DNA from: Flavobacteriales bacterium
Lineage (GTDB): Bacteria > Bacteroidota > Bacteroidia > Flavobacteriales > Flavobacteriaceae
Direction of reading: 5' to 3'
DNA length: 64,000 nucleotides
Assembly (NCBI GenBank): GCA_020635875.1
Contig: JACJYY010000005.1
Span: forward strand, 253,342-317,341
The position numbers and the translations under genes are program-made. The number at the start of each line of letters is the position of its first letter. The stretch's first letter is position 1. The notes beneath the pieces were generated by a model. That model ran no database searches and was not told the origin of the DNA. It worked only from the letters and a program-made list of their open reading frames with translations. Below, piece after piece: positions 32,277 through 39,894 of the stretch.

Positions 32277-34073
32277 TTACGCCAATGCTGGATTGACATT
32301 TAGTTGTTTAAGCTGTGCTTCTAATTCTTTGAATTGATTCAAAATCGTTGTTCTGTGATTCAATGACTCTTTGGTCATTTTTGGCACCAACTCTTTATAA
32401 TATTCAATTCCTTCTAATAATTGATTCTTGAAACTCTCTAAATATTTTTCTTTTTTGGCCGTCAAATCCTTCATACTTTGAGCAATATCATTTTTGAGAT
32501 ATTCCACATAAAGGTTCAATTCATTGACAAACACATGTGATCTATTTTTACTCTGAATAAGATTCACTTTACCATAAATATGATCCACTATTTCCTCTAA
32601 AAATAACAACTTAGAGAAATAAGCAATATTAGGCCCTGGGCAAATAGATACTGCTGTCTTTTTATCTTTTCTGTCTATACCCTGCTTGATATATGATGAC
32701 GTTGTCAAACCTACGCATAGACATATTTTATCAGTGATATTTTTGTAGGCCGCATCGTGCTCCTCTGGTGGCAAGGCTTTTTCATCAAGCTCTTTCAACT
32801 TAAGATGTTGATACTGTCTAGAAGCTGTACAAATTGGTTCCTCTGTAAACTCTGTGTTAGAAATCAAAAACTTCTTTTTACATGGACTACCAGGATTTCC
32901 TTTAGCTATCCTTTCCAGACGTTGTTCTTCTATCGCACTTTTCTTGAAGTTACTAAACGGAACTCCTAAAGGAGACGAATTACTGATATAAAAATCTGAC
33001 TTTTCTGCTCCTAACAACCTTTGTAAAGTATCATCATCTACACTTGTCGCCTCTGGCACCAATAAGAATGGACTTCCCCAACCCGTAGCCGCTAAATCGT
33101 AGTACTCCCGTAAGAAAGAATCTTCTTTGTGTGTACCAATACCTCCTTGAGCAGTCACACTCATAGTCGGAGGGGTATCAAGATGAACACCTTTTTCTTC
33201 TAATGCTTTTTGATAAATCTCGAAAACCGTTTCAATGATTTCTTGTCGTTTGGATTTAAACTCCTGTAATATAGGCCCTATGAGTAAACCATTGGTAGCA
33301 AAAGCGTGCCCACCACAATTCAGTCCAGATTCTACTCTGTATTCAGAAACCCACAAGCCTTTTTTAGCTAAAAATTTACCCTGAATAACAGCCGATCTAT
33401 AATCACTTACTTTAAGAACAATCTTCTTTTTGATATGACCCCTTTCATCCGCATAAAAATCCTGAAATTCTTCCAAGTAACTATATAATCGAGGGTTCAT
33501 CCCTGCCGACAAAATTATTGATGACTCTAATTTACTTTTGGCAAAACCACGCAAAGAACACAAAGCATCCGAAGAAACTGCGTCTATTATCTCCCCATCT
33601 GCATTGAGGTTATTCTTATCCACCTTCGACATGATATTGACGTCAATACTACCCGGCTTCATCAAAAGACGAATTTTTTTCTCTAATGTTTCTTTTACCA
33701 ACTTATTGCCCGTATCTAACATATCCAGGTACAGTCTCTTCACTTCATTGGTATCTGGCAACAGATTAAAATAACGGGTAATGTCAGAAGTTGGTGTAAA
33801 CGGTTCGTTTCTTAATTTTTCGAACTGTTCGGCAACCACCTCATGCATCAAATTGCAATAGGCTGTGATTCTTCGAGCACGGCTATCTTCTTCTTTATCT
33901 TCAATAGGTGTATAGGGCTTATTGAATTCTTCGGCATAGTACTTTCGCATGTCTTCAACCATAAAGTCATCAACGATTGAAGCGACAGAAGATATACCAT
34001 ATTTTGCCACCTTAAACGGTGTTCCTACCGAATAAGCTAATCCCAAAACAGGAATATGAAATGTATGCATCAT
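32277..34073 (-). CDS. Nitronate-monooxygenase/FabK-like barrel protein, long form
   Basis: The 598-residue protein is not identical to any family I can name with certainty. The N-terminus (FHIPVLGLAYSVGTPFKVAKYG) resembles the start of NMO/FabK TIM barrels. CGGHAFAT at 253-260 matches their G-G-H FMN-site motif, and AQGGIGT (about 309-315) followed by ATGWGSPFLLVPEATSVD looks like the phosphate-binding loop and barrel end. About 200 extra C-terminal residues include a Cys-containing segment and a helical coiled tail. It therefore may be a flavin-dependent enzyme related to NMO, FabK or PfaD, with an appended domain. It has no signal peptide. It lies alone on the minus strand, next to bshC. 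Substrate unknown. Confidence 0.6.
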   Translation of the reverse strand: MMHTFHIPVLGLAYSVGTPFKVAKYGISSVASIVDDFMVEDMRKYYAEEFNKPYTPIEDKEEDSRARRITAYCNLMHEVVAEQFEKLRNEPFTPTSDITRYFNLLPDTNEVKRLYLDMLDTGNKLVKETLEKKIRLLMKPGSIDVNIMSKVDKNNLNADGEIIDAVSSDALCSLRGFAKSKLESSIILSAGMNPRLYSYLEEFQDFYADERGHIKKKIVLKVSDYRSAVIQGKFLAKKGLWVSEYRVESGLNCGGHAFATNGLLIGPILQEFKSKRQEIIETVFEIYQKALEEKGVHLDTPPTMSVTAQGGIGTHKEDSFLREYYDLAATGWGSPFLLVPEATSVDDDTLQRLLGAEKSDFYISNSSPLGVPFSNFKKSAIEEQRLERIAKGNPGSPCKKKFLISNTEFTEEPICTASRQYQHLKLKELDEKALPPEEHDAAYKNITDKICLCVGLTTSSYIKQGIDRKDKKTAVSICPGPNIAYFSKLLFLEEIVDHIYGKVNLIQSKNRSHVFVNELNLYVEYLKNDIAQSMKDLTAKKEKYLESFKNQLLEGIEYYKELVPKMTKESLNHRTTILNQFKELEAQLKQLNVNPALA

Positions 34074-34165
34074 TGTTTAAGTAATTTGTTTGTGGTACAA
34101 AGGAAGAGTAACAAATCACAATAAAACATGATAAAAATCATACTTTAATAACCCATTGATAAAAT

Positions 34166-35752
34166 TTACAAAACAATAATTTTAAATTGATTTTCTAAGG
34201 GATTAAAATTCAAATACAATTGATCAAAAAAAGCATCTCCATACTCTAGATAAAATTCAGAAAAGTTAAGCTGTCGCTCTTGTAAACCACCTTTAGGGAA
34301 TACTTGTTCCTGAACAGAAAGTGCTTTATTGATATAATCGCTGTATTTTATTTTTTGGGCTTTCAAAAAACGTTTTTCTAAGTTATCCAAACCATTCAAT
34401 TGTTTTTTGCGTTGAGCAGCAACAGCACCATCAAAGGAAGGATCCGTTTGTTTCACTAATTTTTCAAGTTCATTAAACTGTTTTGTGACAAGTGCCTTGT
34501 ATGAGCTAAAATCAATTGGAATTTCAGAATACTTTTTGGCAAGAGCCTCCTCAAAGCCTTCTCTTTTTAGAAACAAATCCTTAACTAAAATGCCCTGCTT
34601 CTCCAATTTTTCTTTTTGCTTTCGCGAAAGCACCACAGCAGAATCTCTAAGCACTAACATCGGAAAAGTCACATTTGAGGCATCAAAATACTGTTTTAAC
34701 TCTAACCAATAGGCGATCTCTCCACCTCCTCCGATATAGGCAAGATTGGGCAATACTGTCTCCTGATACAACGGACGCATGACTACATTAGGACTGAATA
34801 ATTCGGGTTGGCTTTGCGCCAAAGAGAGTATCTCCTCTCTAGTAAATTCGAGGGAAGTATTGTTGACTTTGTATTTTTCGTTGTCCAAAACGATACGTTC
34901 TCTTACACCATCACCTAAATAGAATAAATTTATCACACGGGGATTAACCTGAACTTTATATTCAAAATTTTCAAGTGTTTTTAATATATTCTTACAAGCC
35001 AATTGATTACTTAGCTCATTCACAATACCATCAGTAAACAAAGACTTCAATTGTTTGTCATCTCCGTCAATGATGACCAAACCTTTCTCCCCAAACAATT
35101 CATTAACTATATACTGTGTAGCTTTCGCCAAATTTTGATTCCCCAAATACGCTTGGCGGAATAGTTCCTTCAAGTCATTCGCATTTTTCGAATCACCCAT
35201 TACCGCAGCAAAATATTTATACACACTATTCAACGATTTTGTGTCCATTCTACCCACGGCACCTTTTTGAGATTGCTCCCAAGCAATACTTTGACCTTTT
35301 GTTTTAAAAGTGCTGATTTCTTCAAAATCATGATCTTCGGACGCCATCCAAAAAACTGGCACAAAATTCTTATTCGGGTATTTAACTTTTAAATCCTCAC
35401 ACAAGCGTATCACAGAAATTATTTTGTAGATAAAATAGAGAGACCCTGTAAATAAACTTAATTGATGACCCGTAACTACCGTAAATGTGTTTGCTTGTGA
35501 TAAACGTTCAATATTTTGAATAGTATTTGAACTTATTCCAATTTGATTGTTTTGCCTCTTTAGAACCTCTAACAAAACCTGACGCTGATCCATGGAAAAG
35601 TTTTGAGCCTTTTCCTCCATTTGCCCCTCAAAATTATCAATACTAGGAAATCGATTATAGAGATGGATTGTCTCGCTCTTCTGACCTAAATAATCAACTA
35701 TTAACGTAGAAAAGTAACCTGAATCCTTATATGTAATCTTCTCTTGAGGCAT
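34166..35752 (-). CDS. bshC: Bacillithiol biosynthesis cysteine-adding enzyme BshC
   Basis: BshC adds cysteine to GlcN-malate in the last step of bacillithiol synthesis. The 528-residue protein shows the family blocks VVTGHQLSLFTGSLYFIYK (about 95-113), PVFWMASEDHDFEEI (about 150-165) and a C-terminal coiled-coil region. The class I tRNA-synthetase-like fold of BshC explains the H-x-x-L-like patterns. Length is close to the usual roughly 530-540. A bacilliredoxin (3.6-4.1 kb) supports use of bacillithiol. No bshA or bshB was seen in this window. Confidence 0.93.
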   Translation of the reverse strand: MPQEKITYKDSGYFSTLIVDYLGQKSETIHLYNRFPSIDNFEGQMEEKAQNFSMDQRQVLLEVLKRQNNQIGISSNTIQNIERLSQANTFTVVTGHQLSLFTGSLYFIYKIISVIRLCEDLKVKYPNKNFVPVFWMASEDHDFEEISTFKTKGQSIAWEQSQKGAVGRMDTKSLNSVYKYFAAVMGDSKNANDLKELFRQAYLGNQNLAKATQYIVNELFGEKGLVIIDGDDKQLKSLFTDGIVNELSNQLACKNILKTLENFEYKVQVNPRVINLFYLGDGVRERIVLDNEKYKVNNTSLEFTREEILSLAQSQPELFSPNVVMRPLYQETVLPNLAYIGGGGEIAYWLELKQYFDASNVTFPMLVLRDSAVVLSRKQKEKLEKQGILVKDLFLKREGFEEALAKKYSEIPIDFSSYKALVTKQFNELEKLVKQTDPSFDGAVAAQRKKQLNGLDNLEKRFLKAQKIKYSDYINKALSVQEQVFPKGGLQERQLNFSEFYLEYGDAFFDQLYLNFNPLENQFKIIVL

Positions 35753-35857
35753 TTTTTGAACTAATAAGGGTAAAAATACACATAAAAGACAAACGTATTA
35801 AGAAAGATATTGTATCTTGCTATCCTTTTATAACTCAAACTTATTTAATATTTTATT

Positions 35858-37318
35858 ATGAAAAAAATTGTTTTATATTCAATTGGAATAGCACAAATAG
35901 CGATGTTATCTTCATGTAGTAAAGATGATGGAGTACCTCTTATTGCACCAGCAGATCAACAAATTCAAGCACTAATTAATGCCCCATATTCTACACTAAC
36001 TCCTTCAGAACAAAAAGTTAAGATGGAATCAGAAGCTAATGCTTTTGTTACCGACATGGAAGACATGAAAACTTCTACTTCAATAGATGCATTAGAGAAT
36101 TTAGAGAATTTATTATCCTCAAGCGCCAACAGACCCTCTCCAATTGTTGTAAACCGTTCAAGCGAATCAGGTGATGAGATGGGTAACCCACTAGTAAATA
36201 ATGGGATCAGAGATCTATTGTCGTATGGTGGTTTCTATGGTATCTATACTTGGGATTCTTCTAAAGCTGATTGGAAAAAGACAGATTCAGATTCTGAATT
36301 AAAATTAGTTTTCCCATCTACTTCAAACAAAACTAGCAACGATGCGGAAATTTCCATTAGTGCTGTGGCTTCTGGCAAAAAAGTCGATATCGTTGATACA
36401 GAAGGAACATCACGTGTTCAATACAACTATCAGACAAATATGTATGAGCATATTCAAACCGAGGAAGTTCTTGATGAAATTTATCTTCCTGCTTCTACTA
36501 AAGCAACATTAAGTATAAATGGAGCCGTTGTTTCATCGTTTGAAACAGCCACAACTTATACCGACGGCAAACACCCAGATCCTAAAACTGCTATGATTAA
36601 GATTATGTTTGATAATGGGTATGTTTGGGAAATGTCAGGAGCTCAAGGAGCTGTGAATACCGTAAAAACGTCAATCACCAAAAACGGGAAAAATTTAATC
36701 GGTTTTTCATTGGACTCAACAGCTAACATCGATAAATTAATTGAAGAGGAAGTTGACAATTCTAACGATTACATTGGAACAGCTAATGTGGTGTATACTC
36801 TAGGGGAAAACTTCGCAATTATTGGAAAGATCGACCTAAAACAACAAGCCAAAGAACTCAACGAATTAGAGAATTCTTTAGATGACCCACATAAAGTGGA
36901 ATATTCTAATGGTGTGTACATCTCTTCTTATAATAAAAAAGATTATTATACTCGTTTGAATGCATACAACAAGGGATACGCTGAAGGTTCTGTGGTAATT
37001 CAAAACAAATACGTTAAGTTTTATTTGGTATCAAAAAAGGAAGGAACCAAAATTGCTGAAGTTATCATGCGTGCAGAAAAGTCTGAAGACAGACCTTATT
37101 ATTCCTACACATGGACAGAAAACGCCGCTTATCCAAATGGCGGATATTGGATGTTTTCTTACACTAATAACGGTGGAGAATTCGAACAACGTTACGAGGA
37201 AGTTGCGTATTTAAAATTCAACGATAACACAGAAGTTGAAATGGATGTATATTTCTCGAGCGGATTTGATAATTTCAAGAATAAAGCAGAGGATTTTTCA
37301 AATTCATTTGAAGATTAA
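35858..37318 (+). CDS. Hypothetical lipoprotein, 486 aa
   Basis: No family is recognised. The signal peptide ends MLSSCSKDDG with a lipobox cysteine at C20, typical of Bacteroidota surface lipoproteins (the SKDD stretch after the cysteine resembles a lipoprotein export signal). The mature part is 460 residues, beta-rich by eye with an acidic helical section near 60-110. An insertion sequence sits one base after its stop codon, and the hairpin that probably ended its transcript now lies beyond the insertion. The coding region itself appears unbroken. Confidence 0.75.
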   Translation: MKKIVLYSIGIAQIAMLSSCSKDDGVPLIAPADQQIQALINAPYSTLTPSEQKVKMESEANAFVTDMEDMKTSTSIDALENLENLLSSSANRPSPIVVNRSSESGDEMGNPLVNNGIRDLLSYGGFYGIYTWDSSKADWKKTDSDSELKLVFPSTSNKTSNDAEISISAVASGKKVDIVDTEGTSRVQYNYQTNMYEHIQTEEVLDEIYLPASTKATLSINGAVVSSFETATTYTDGKHPDPKTAMIKIMFDNGYVWEMSGAQGAVNTVKTSITKNGKNLIGFSLDSTANIDKLIEEEVDNSNDYIGTANVVYTLGENFAIIGKIDLKQQAKELNELENSLDDPHKVEYSNGVYISSYNKKDYYTRLNAYNKGYAEGSVVIQNKYVKFYLVSKKEGTKIAEVIMRAEKSEDRPYYSYTWTENAAYPNGGYWMFSYTNNGGEFEQRYEEVAYLKFNDNTEVEMDVYFSSGFDNFKNKAEDFSNSFED

Positions 37319-37319
37319 T

Positions 37320-37325
37320 TCTTAA
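37320..37325. repeat. Target-site duplication, left copy (TCTTAA)
   Basis: TCTTAA directly precedes the left inverted repeat GGCACATTC and is repeated at 39002-39007 directly after the right one. Confidence 0.75.
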
Positions 37326-37368
37326 GGCACATTCAGAAGTACGCTCACTTTTTTAAAAATACAGATAT

Positions 37369-37411
37369 AAAAACCGATTTTGATTTTTTCAAAGTCGGTT
37401 TTTGTTTTTTT
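37369..37411. terminator. Hairpin terminator inside the IS left end
   Basis: A 15-bp stem (37369-37383 with 37389-37403, one G-T pair) and 5-base loop is followed by a T tract on the plus strand and is T-flanked on the minus strand too. It can end transposase transcription and stop reading from the upstream lipoprotein gene. Confidence 0.65.
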
Positions 37412-37489
37412 GTTACTATTTTTTGTTAGAAAATGTCGTTTTGAGTAACAACAACACACACCTATCCCAACGAAGTTAGTTTTCGGTTT

Positions 37490-38638
37490 TTAAGCAGCTG
37501 AATTTTCAGATTGAGCAATGTAAATTCTTCGTCCGATTTCTAGGGCATTTGCCGTATGGACGCCGAAGAATATCCATAAAACTTCGCTCTTCTTGGTTCT
37601 GGCTTTGATTTTTCTCAAGTTGTAATGTTCTTTTTCATTGCCAAAGCTACCTTCAAGCCTTGTGGCTCTTTCTTTTTTTATGGCAGAAGCCAATATTTTA
37701 CGTTGCTCCTCATGTTTCCCAGCTTTTCCTTTACGTACGAAGTCGGTATGAATCTGATTTGAAGAAGTAAATGTTCTGTTTTTGTTGGTGGCATAGATAG
37801 CATCGGCTCCTACTATTTTAATTTTTGTTTTAGTAAGCCATTGCGCAAAATGAACGCTATTTATCAGCCTAGTTCCTTCGTTAAAAGCCCTGTATTCAAG
37901 GTGTTCAATAAAATTAATTCCGTCTATTTGAATCTTGTTTACTTTGGCTCCAAACTCTACCTGTTTAACTTCTTTACCACGAACAATAGGACGGACATAG
38001 CTTTTATGGATGCTTACAATTCTGTCCTGAACCGACTTACCTGTTTCAAAGATGGTTCGCTGTTGTTTGTATACTTTTGCTATAACCGCTCTTTGGGTTT
38101 TGTATTTTTGGGTAGCTTCAAAGGGATGAAGATTTTCTATTTTGGAGAGTTCACCATTGAGTTTGTATAAAAGTTTCAATAATCCACGGGTTACTTTGTT
38201 ACGGTGTTTGGATAGCTTTTTTCGTTTTCTAGAATAACTATTGTATCGCTCAGACCAGTCCAAGAATTTGGTTCTAGGTAATTTGATTTTAAAGATTCTG
38301 CATAAATCAACCATTTGACTATAGCACCACTTCACGCACTCCCAAAGTAGTTTTTGATTGGTCGGATAACGCAAGTCGCTTTCATAGCAAGTCGCATCGG
38401 CAAGTACTTTGTCAAGATTTCCCATGTAAGGTAGCCAATTTGCTGCTAATACTTTTTGCGCTTGACTAAGCGGTAATTTTTCAGATAATTCCATGCGGAT
38501 TTGACTGACTATTTTGGAGTTAATCAGCGGTTTTTCAATAGGAATTACAATATCACAAAAGAATTGCATATAAACATTACCGTTGAGCATCTCAATGAGC
38601 ATCTGATCGGAACATCCATAATAATTCTTGAGCATCAT
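37490..38638 (-). CDS. IS transposase (DDE type), start codon uncertain
   Basis: The first ATG, at 38638, gives 382 residues, but the same frame is open back to 38908 and the extra part looks like transposase (PFFTFNENFDAFYAQFLK and SIFSPRGKIALMML), so the ATG is internal. No ATG, GTG or TTG exists in that extension. A rare ATT at 38815 or CTG, or a frameshift from the ATG at 38883 across a run of seven T near 38804-38810, could supply the start. Candidate catalytic residues: LADATCYESD, KIVGADAIYA and the E in RLEGSFGNEKEH. The active site looks intact, but the gene may not be translatable. Confidence 0.75.
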   Translation of the reverse strand: MMLKNYYGCSDQMLIEMLNGNVYMQFFCDIVIPIEKPLINSKIVSQIRMELSEKLPLSQAQKVLAANWLPYMGNLDKVLADATCYESDLRYPTNQKLLWECVKWCYSQMVDLCRIFKIKLPRTKFLDWSERYNSYSRKRKKLSKHRNKVTRGLLKLLYKLNGELSKIENLHPFEATQKYKTQRAVIAKVYKQQRTIFETGKSVQDRIVSIHKSYVRPIVRGKEVKQVEFGAKVNKIQIDGINFIEHLEYRAFNEGTRLINSVHFAQWLTKTKIKIVGADAIYATNKNRTFTSSNQIHTDFVRKGKAGKHEEQRKILASAIKKERATRLEGSFGNEKEHYNLRKIKARTKKSEVLWIFFGVHTANALEIGRRIYIAQSENSAA

Positions 38639-38891
38639 CAGGGCTATTTTACCCCGCGGACTAAAAATACTTTTTGGTCCCTTGGTATACTCTTTTATCT
38701 TAAAAGACTTTGACAGCTCGGAAAAAGGTGTAGAAAGGTAAATTTTCCCTAAATCAGTCTTTAAAAATTGCGCATAAAAAGCATCAAAATTTTCGTTAAA
38801 TGTAAAAAAAGGAATTTCGTGTTGACCCGAGGCTTTAGCCGAACAGACGAAGTAAATTCGCTTAAACGTACTATTTTTGGCATTGGTATTT

Positions 38892-38946
38892 AAAAGTAAA
38901 CCCCGTTTTTAACTCATTTTGAGCAATTTCGGGGTTTGTTACTTTT
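38892..38946. terminator. Imperfect hairpin inside the IS right end
   Basis: AAAAGTAAACCCCG (from 38892) pairs with CGGGGTTTGTTACTTTT (38930-38946) with a two-base bulge. It sits upstream of the transposase frame and could block transcription entering from the neighbour, a strategy known in other insertion sequences. Confidence 0.45.
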
Positions 38947-39001
38947 AAAAATAGCACTTATTCTGCTGATATACAAGTGTTTATTGATTTGCGAATGTGC
39001 C

Positions 39002-39007
39002 TCTTAA
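39002..39007. repeat. Target-site duplication, right copy (TCTTAA)
   Basis: TCTTAA directly follows the right inverted repeat of the insertion sequence and matches 37320-37325. Confidence 0.75.
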
Positions 39008-39017
39008 AGTATACCTT

Positions 39018-39055
39018 AAAATAGGCGTGTCTAAATATTTAGACACGCCTATTTT
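39018..39055. terminator. Bidirectional terminator between lipoprotein gene and DUF4249 gene
   Basis: A perfect 18-bp stem (39018-39035 with 39038-39055) with a 2-base loop carries A4/T4 at the base on both strands. It overlaps the last codons of the DUF4249 gene. Before the IS entered it would also have been the terminator of the plus-strand lipoprotein gene. Confidence 0.8.
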
Positions 39056-39885
39056 TGTATATAGAGTGTATGTTGCCCATATCCTGCCCAAATTCCTATC
39101 CCTCCATATATATTTGTAGGCAAACTTGATGCTGGTGGAAAAATGGGATTTAAACCATTTACAACTTCATTCTGCCAAGCATTCCAATATTCATAAGATT
39201 TTGTATCCATCGTTCGTAATTTTACAAATATAGAGTCCTTAACCTTAAAATAAGGGATCGAACTTGATTTAGGATAGCTCTTTATTCCTCTATTTATCCT
39301 AATCGATACTTCACTTGACTTAAAACTTTCATCTGTCAAATTTCCATAAAAAGCGGGATAAAAAATAGTCTCTTCATTAGCAACCATAGTACTAATTTGG
39401 TAAAAGTTTTTCTGACTTATCGGATCAATAAATTTAACTTCAACAAAACCAATAGTATCTGATTCTTCTTTGATTAATTTTGCAGACCTGAGGCTCACAG
39501 GTTCTGGAATGTATGTTGATGCTTTCAAAACTTTATCCAAATATTCTATACGTAAATCATAATTACGTCCTACCTCTCCTACAATCGTATTTCCTGTATA
39601 AACAAAAGGAGGAATTGTTTTGTCATTCACTTTTAACTTCAACACTTCCTCATTATTCCCGTCCGACACCGTGACTTTTGCAGATCGAATAGCATAATCT
39701 AAAAGCGACAACGAATCCACTTTTCCTCCAACTGGTACGCTTCTTGACAACAAAACCTTTGCAGTCTTTCCTTGCTCAATCCAACCCTCAACAACAATTT
39801 TAGAGTCCTGAGACGAAGTAAAAGAATATTCTTGATCAGAGCAGCTAACCAGAAATAAAAAAAAAGCTATTACAATTCGTAGCAT
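39049..39885 (-). CDS. DUF4249 lipoprotein
   Basis: The 278-residue protein has a lipoprotein signal (LFLVSCSDQEY, C15). The opening of the mature part, KIVVEGWIEQGKTAKVLLSR, and the repeated beta-strand pattern match my recollection of DUF4249. Family members usually follow a TonB-dependent receptor gene, as here (9-base gap), and are thought to be the surface partner of that receptor, like SusD-type lipoproteins. The ligand is unknown. It is the third gene of the giant-protein operon and ends inside the terminator hairpin. Confidence 0.85.
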   Translation of the reverse strand: MLRIVIAFFLFLVSCSDQEYSFTSSQDSKIVVEGWIEQGKTAKVLLSRSVPVGGKVDSLSLLDYAIRSAKVTVSDGNNEEVLKLKVNDKTIPPFVYTGNTIVGEVGRNYDLRIEYLDKVLKASTYIPEPVSLRSAKLIKEESDTIGFVEVKFIDPISQKNFYQISTMVANEETIFYPAFYGNLTDESFKSSEVSIRINRGIKSYPKSSSIPYFKVKDSIFVKLRTMDTKSYEYWNAWQNEVVNGLNPIFPPASSLPTNIYGGIGIWAGYGQHTLYIQK

Positions 39886-39894
39886 AACAAAGCT

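Larger units (their letters stand above)
37326..39001 (-). mobile_element. Insertion sequence, 1676 bp, DDE transposase
   Basis: The ends are GGCACATTC at 37326-37334 and its complement GAATGTGCC at 38993-39001, with a few further partial matches inward. A 6-base direct repeat TCTTAA flanks both ends, as expected for a recent insertion. The element holds one DDE transposase frame on the minus strand and a hairpin near each end. The length and the transposase type resemble the IS1182/IS5-like groups, but I cannot assign the family without a search. The left end is one base past the stop codon of the lipoprotein gene. Confidence 0.85.
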
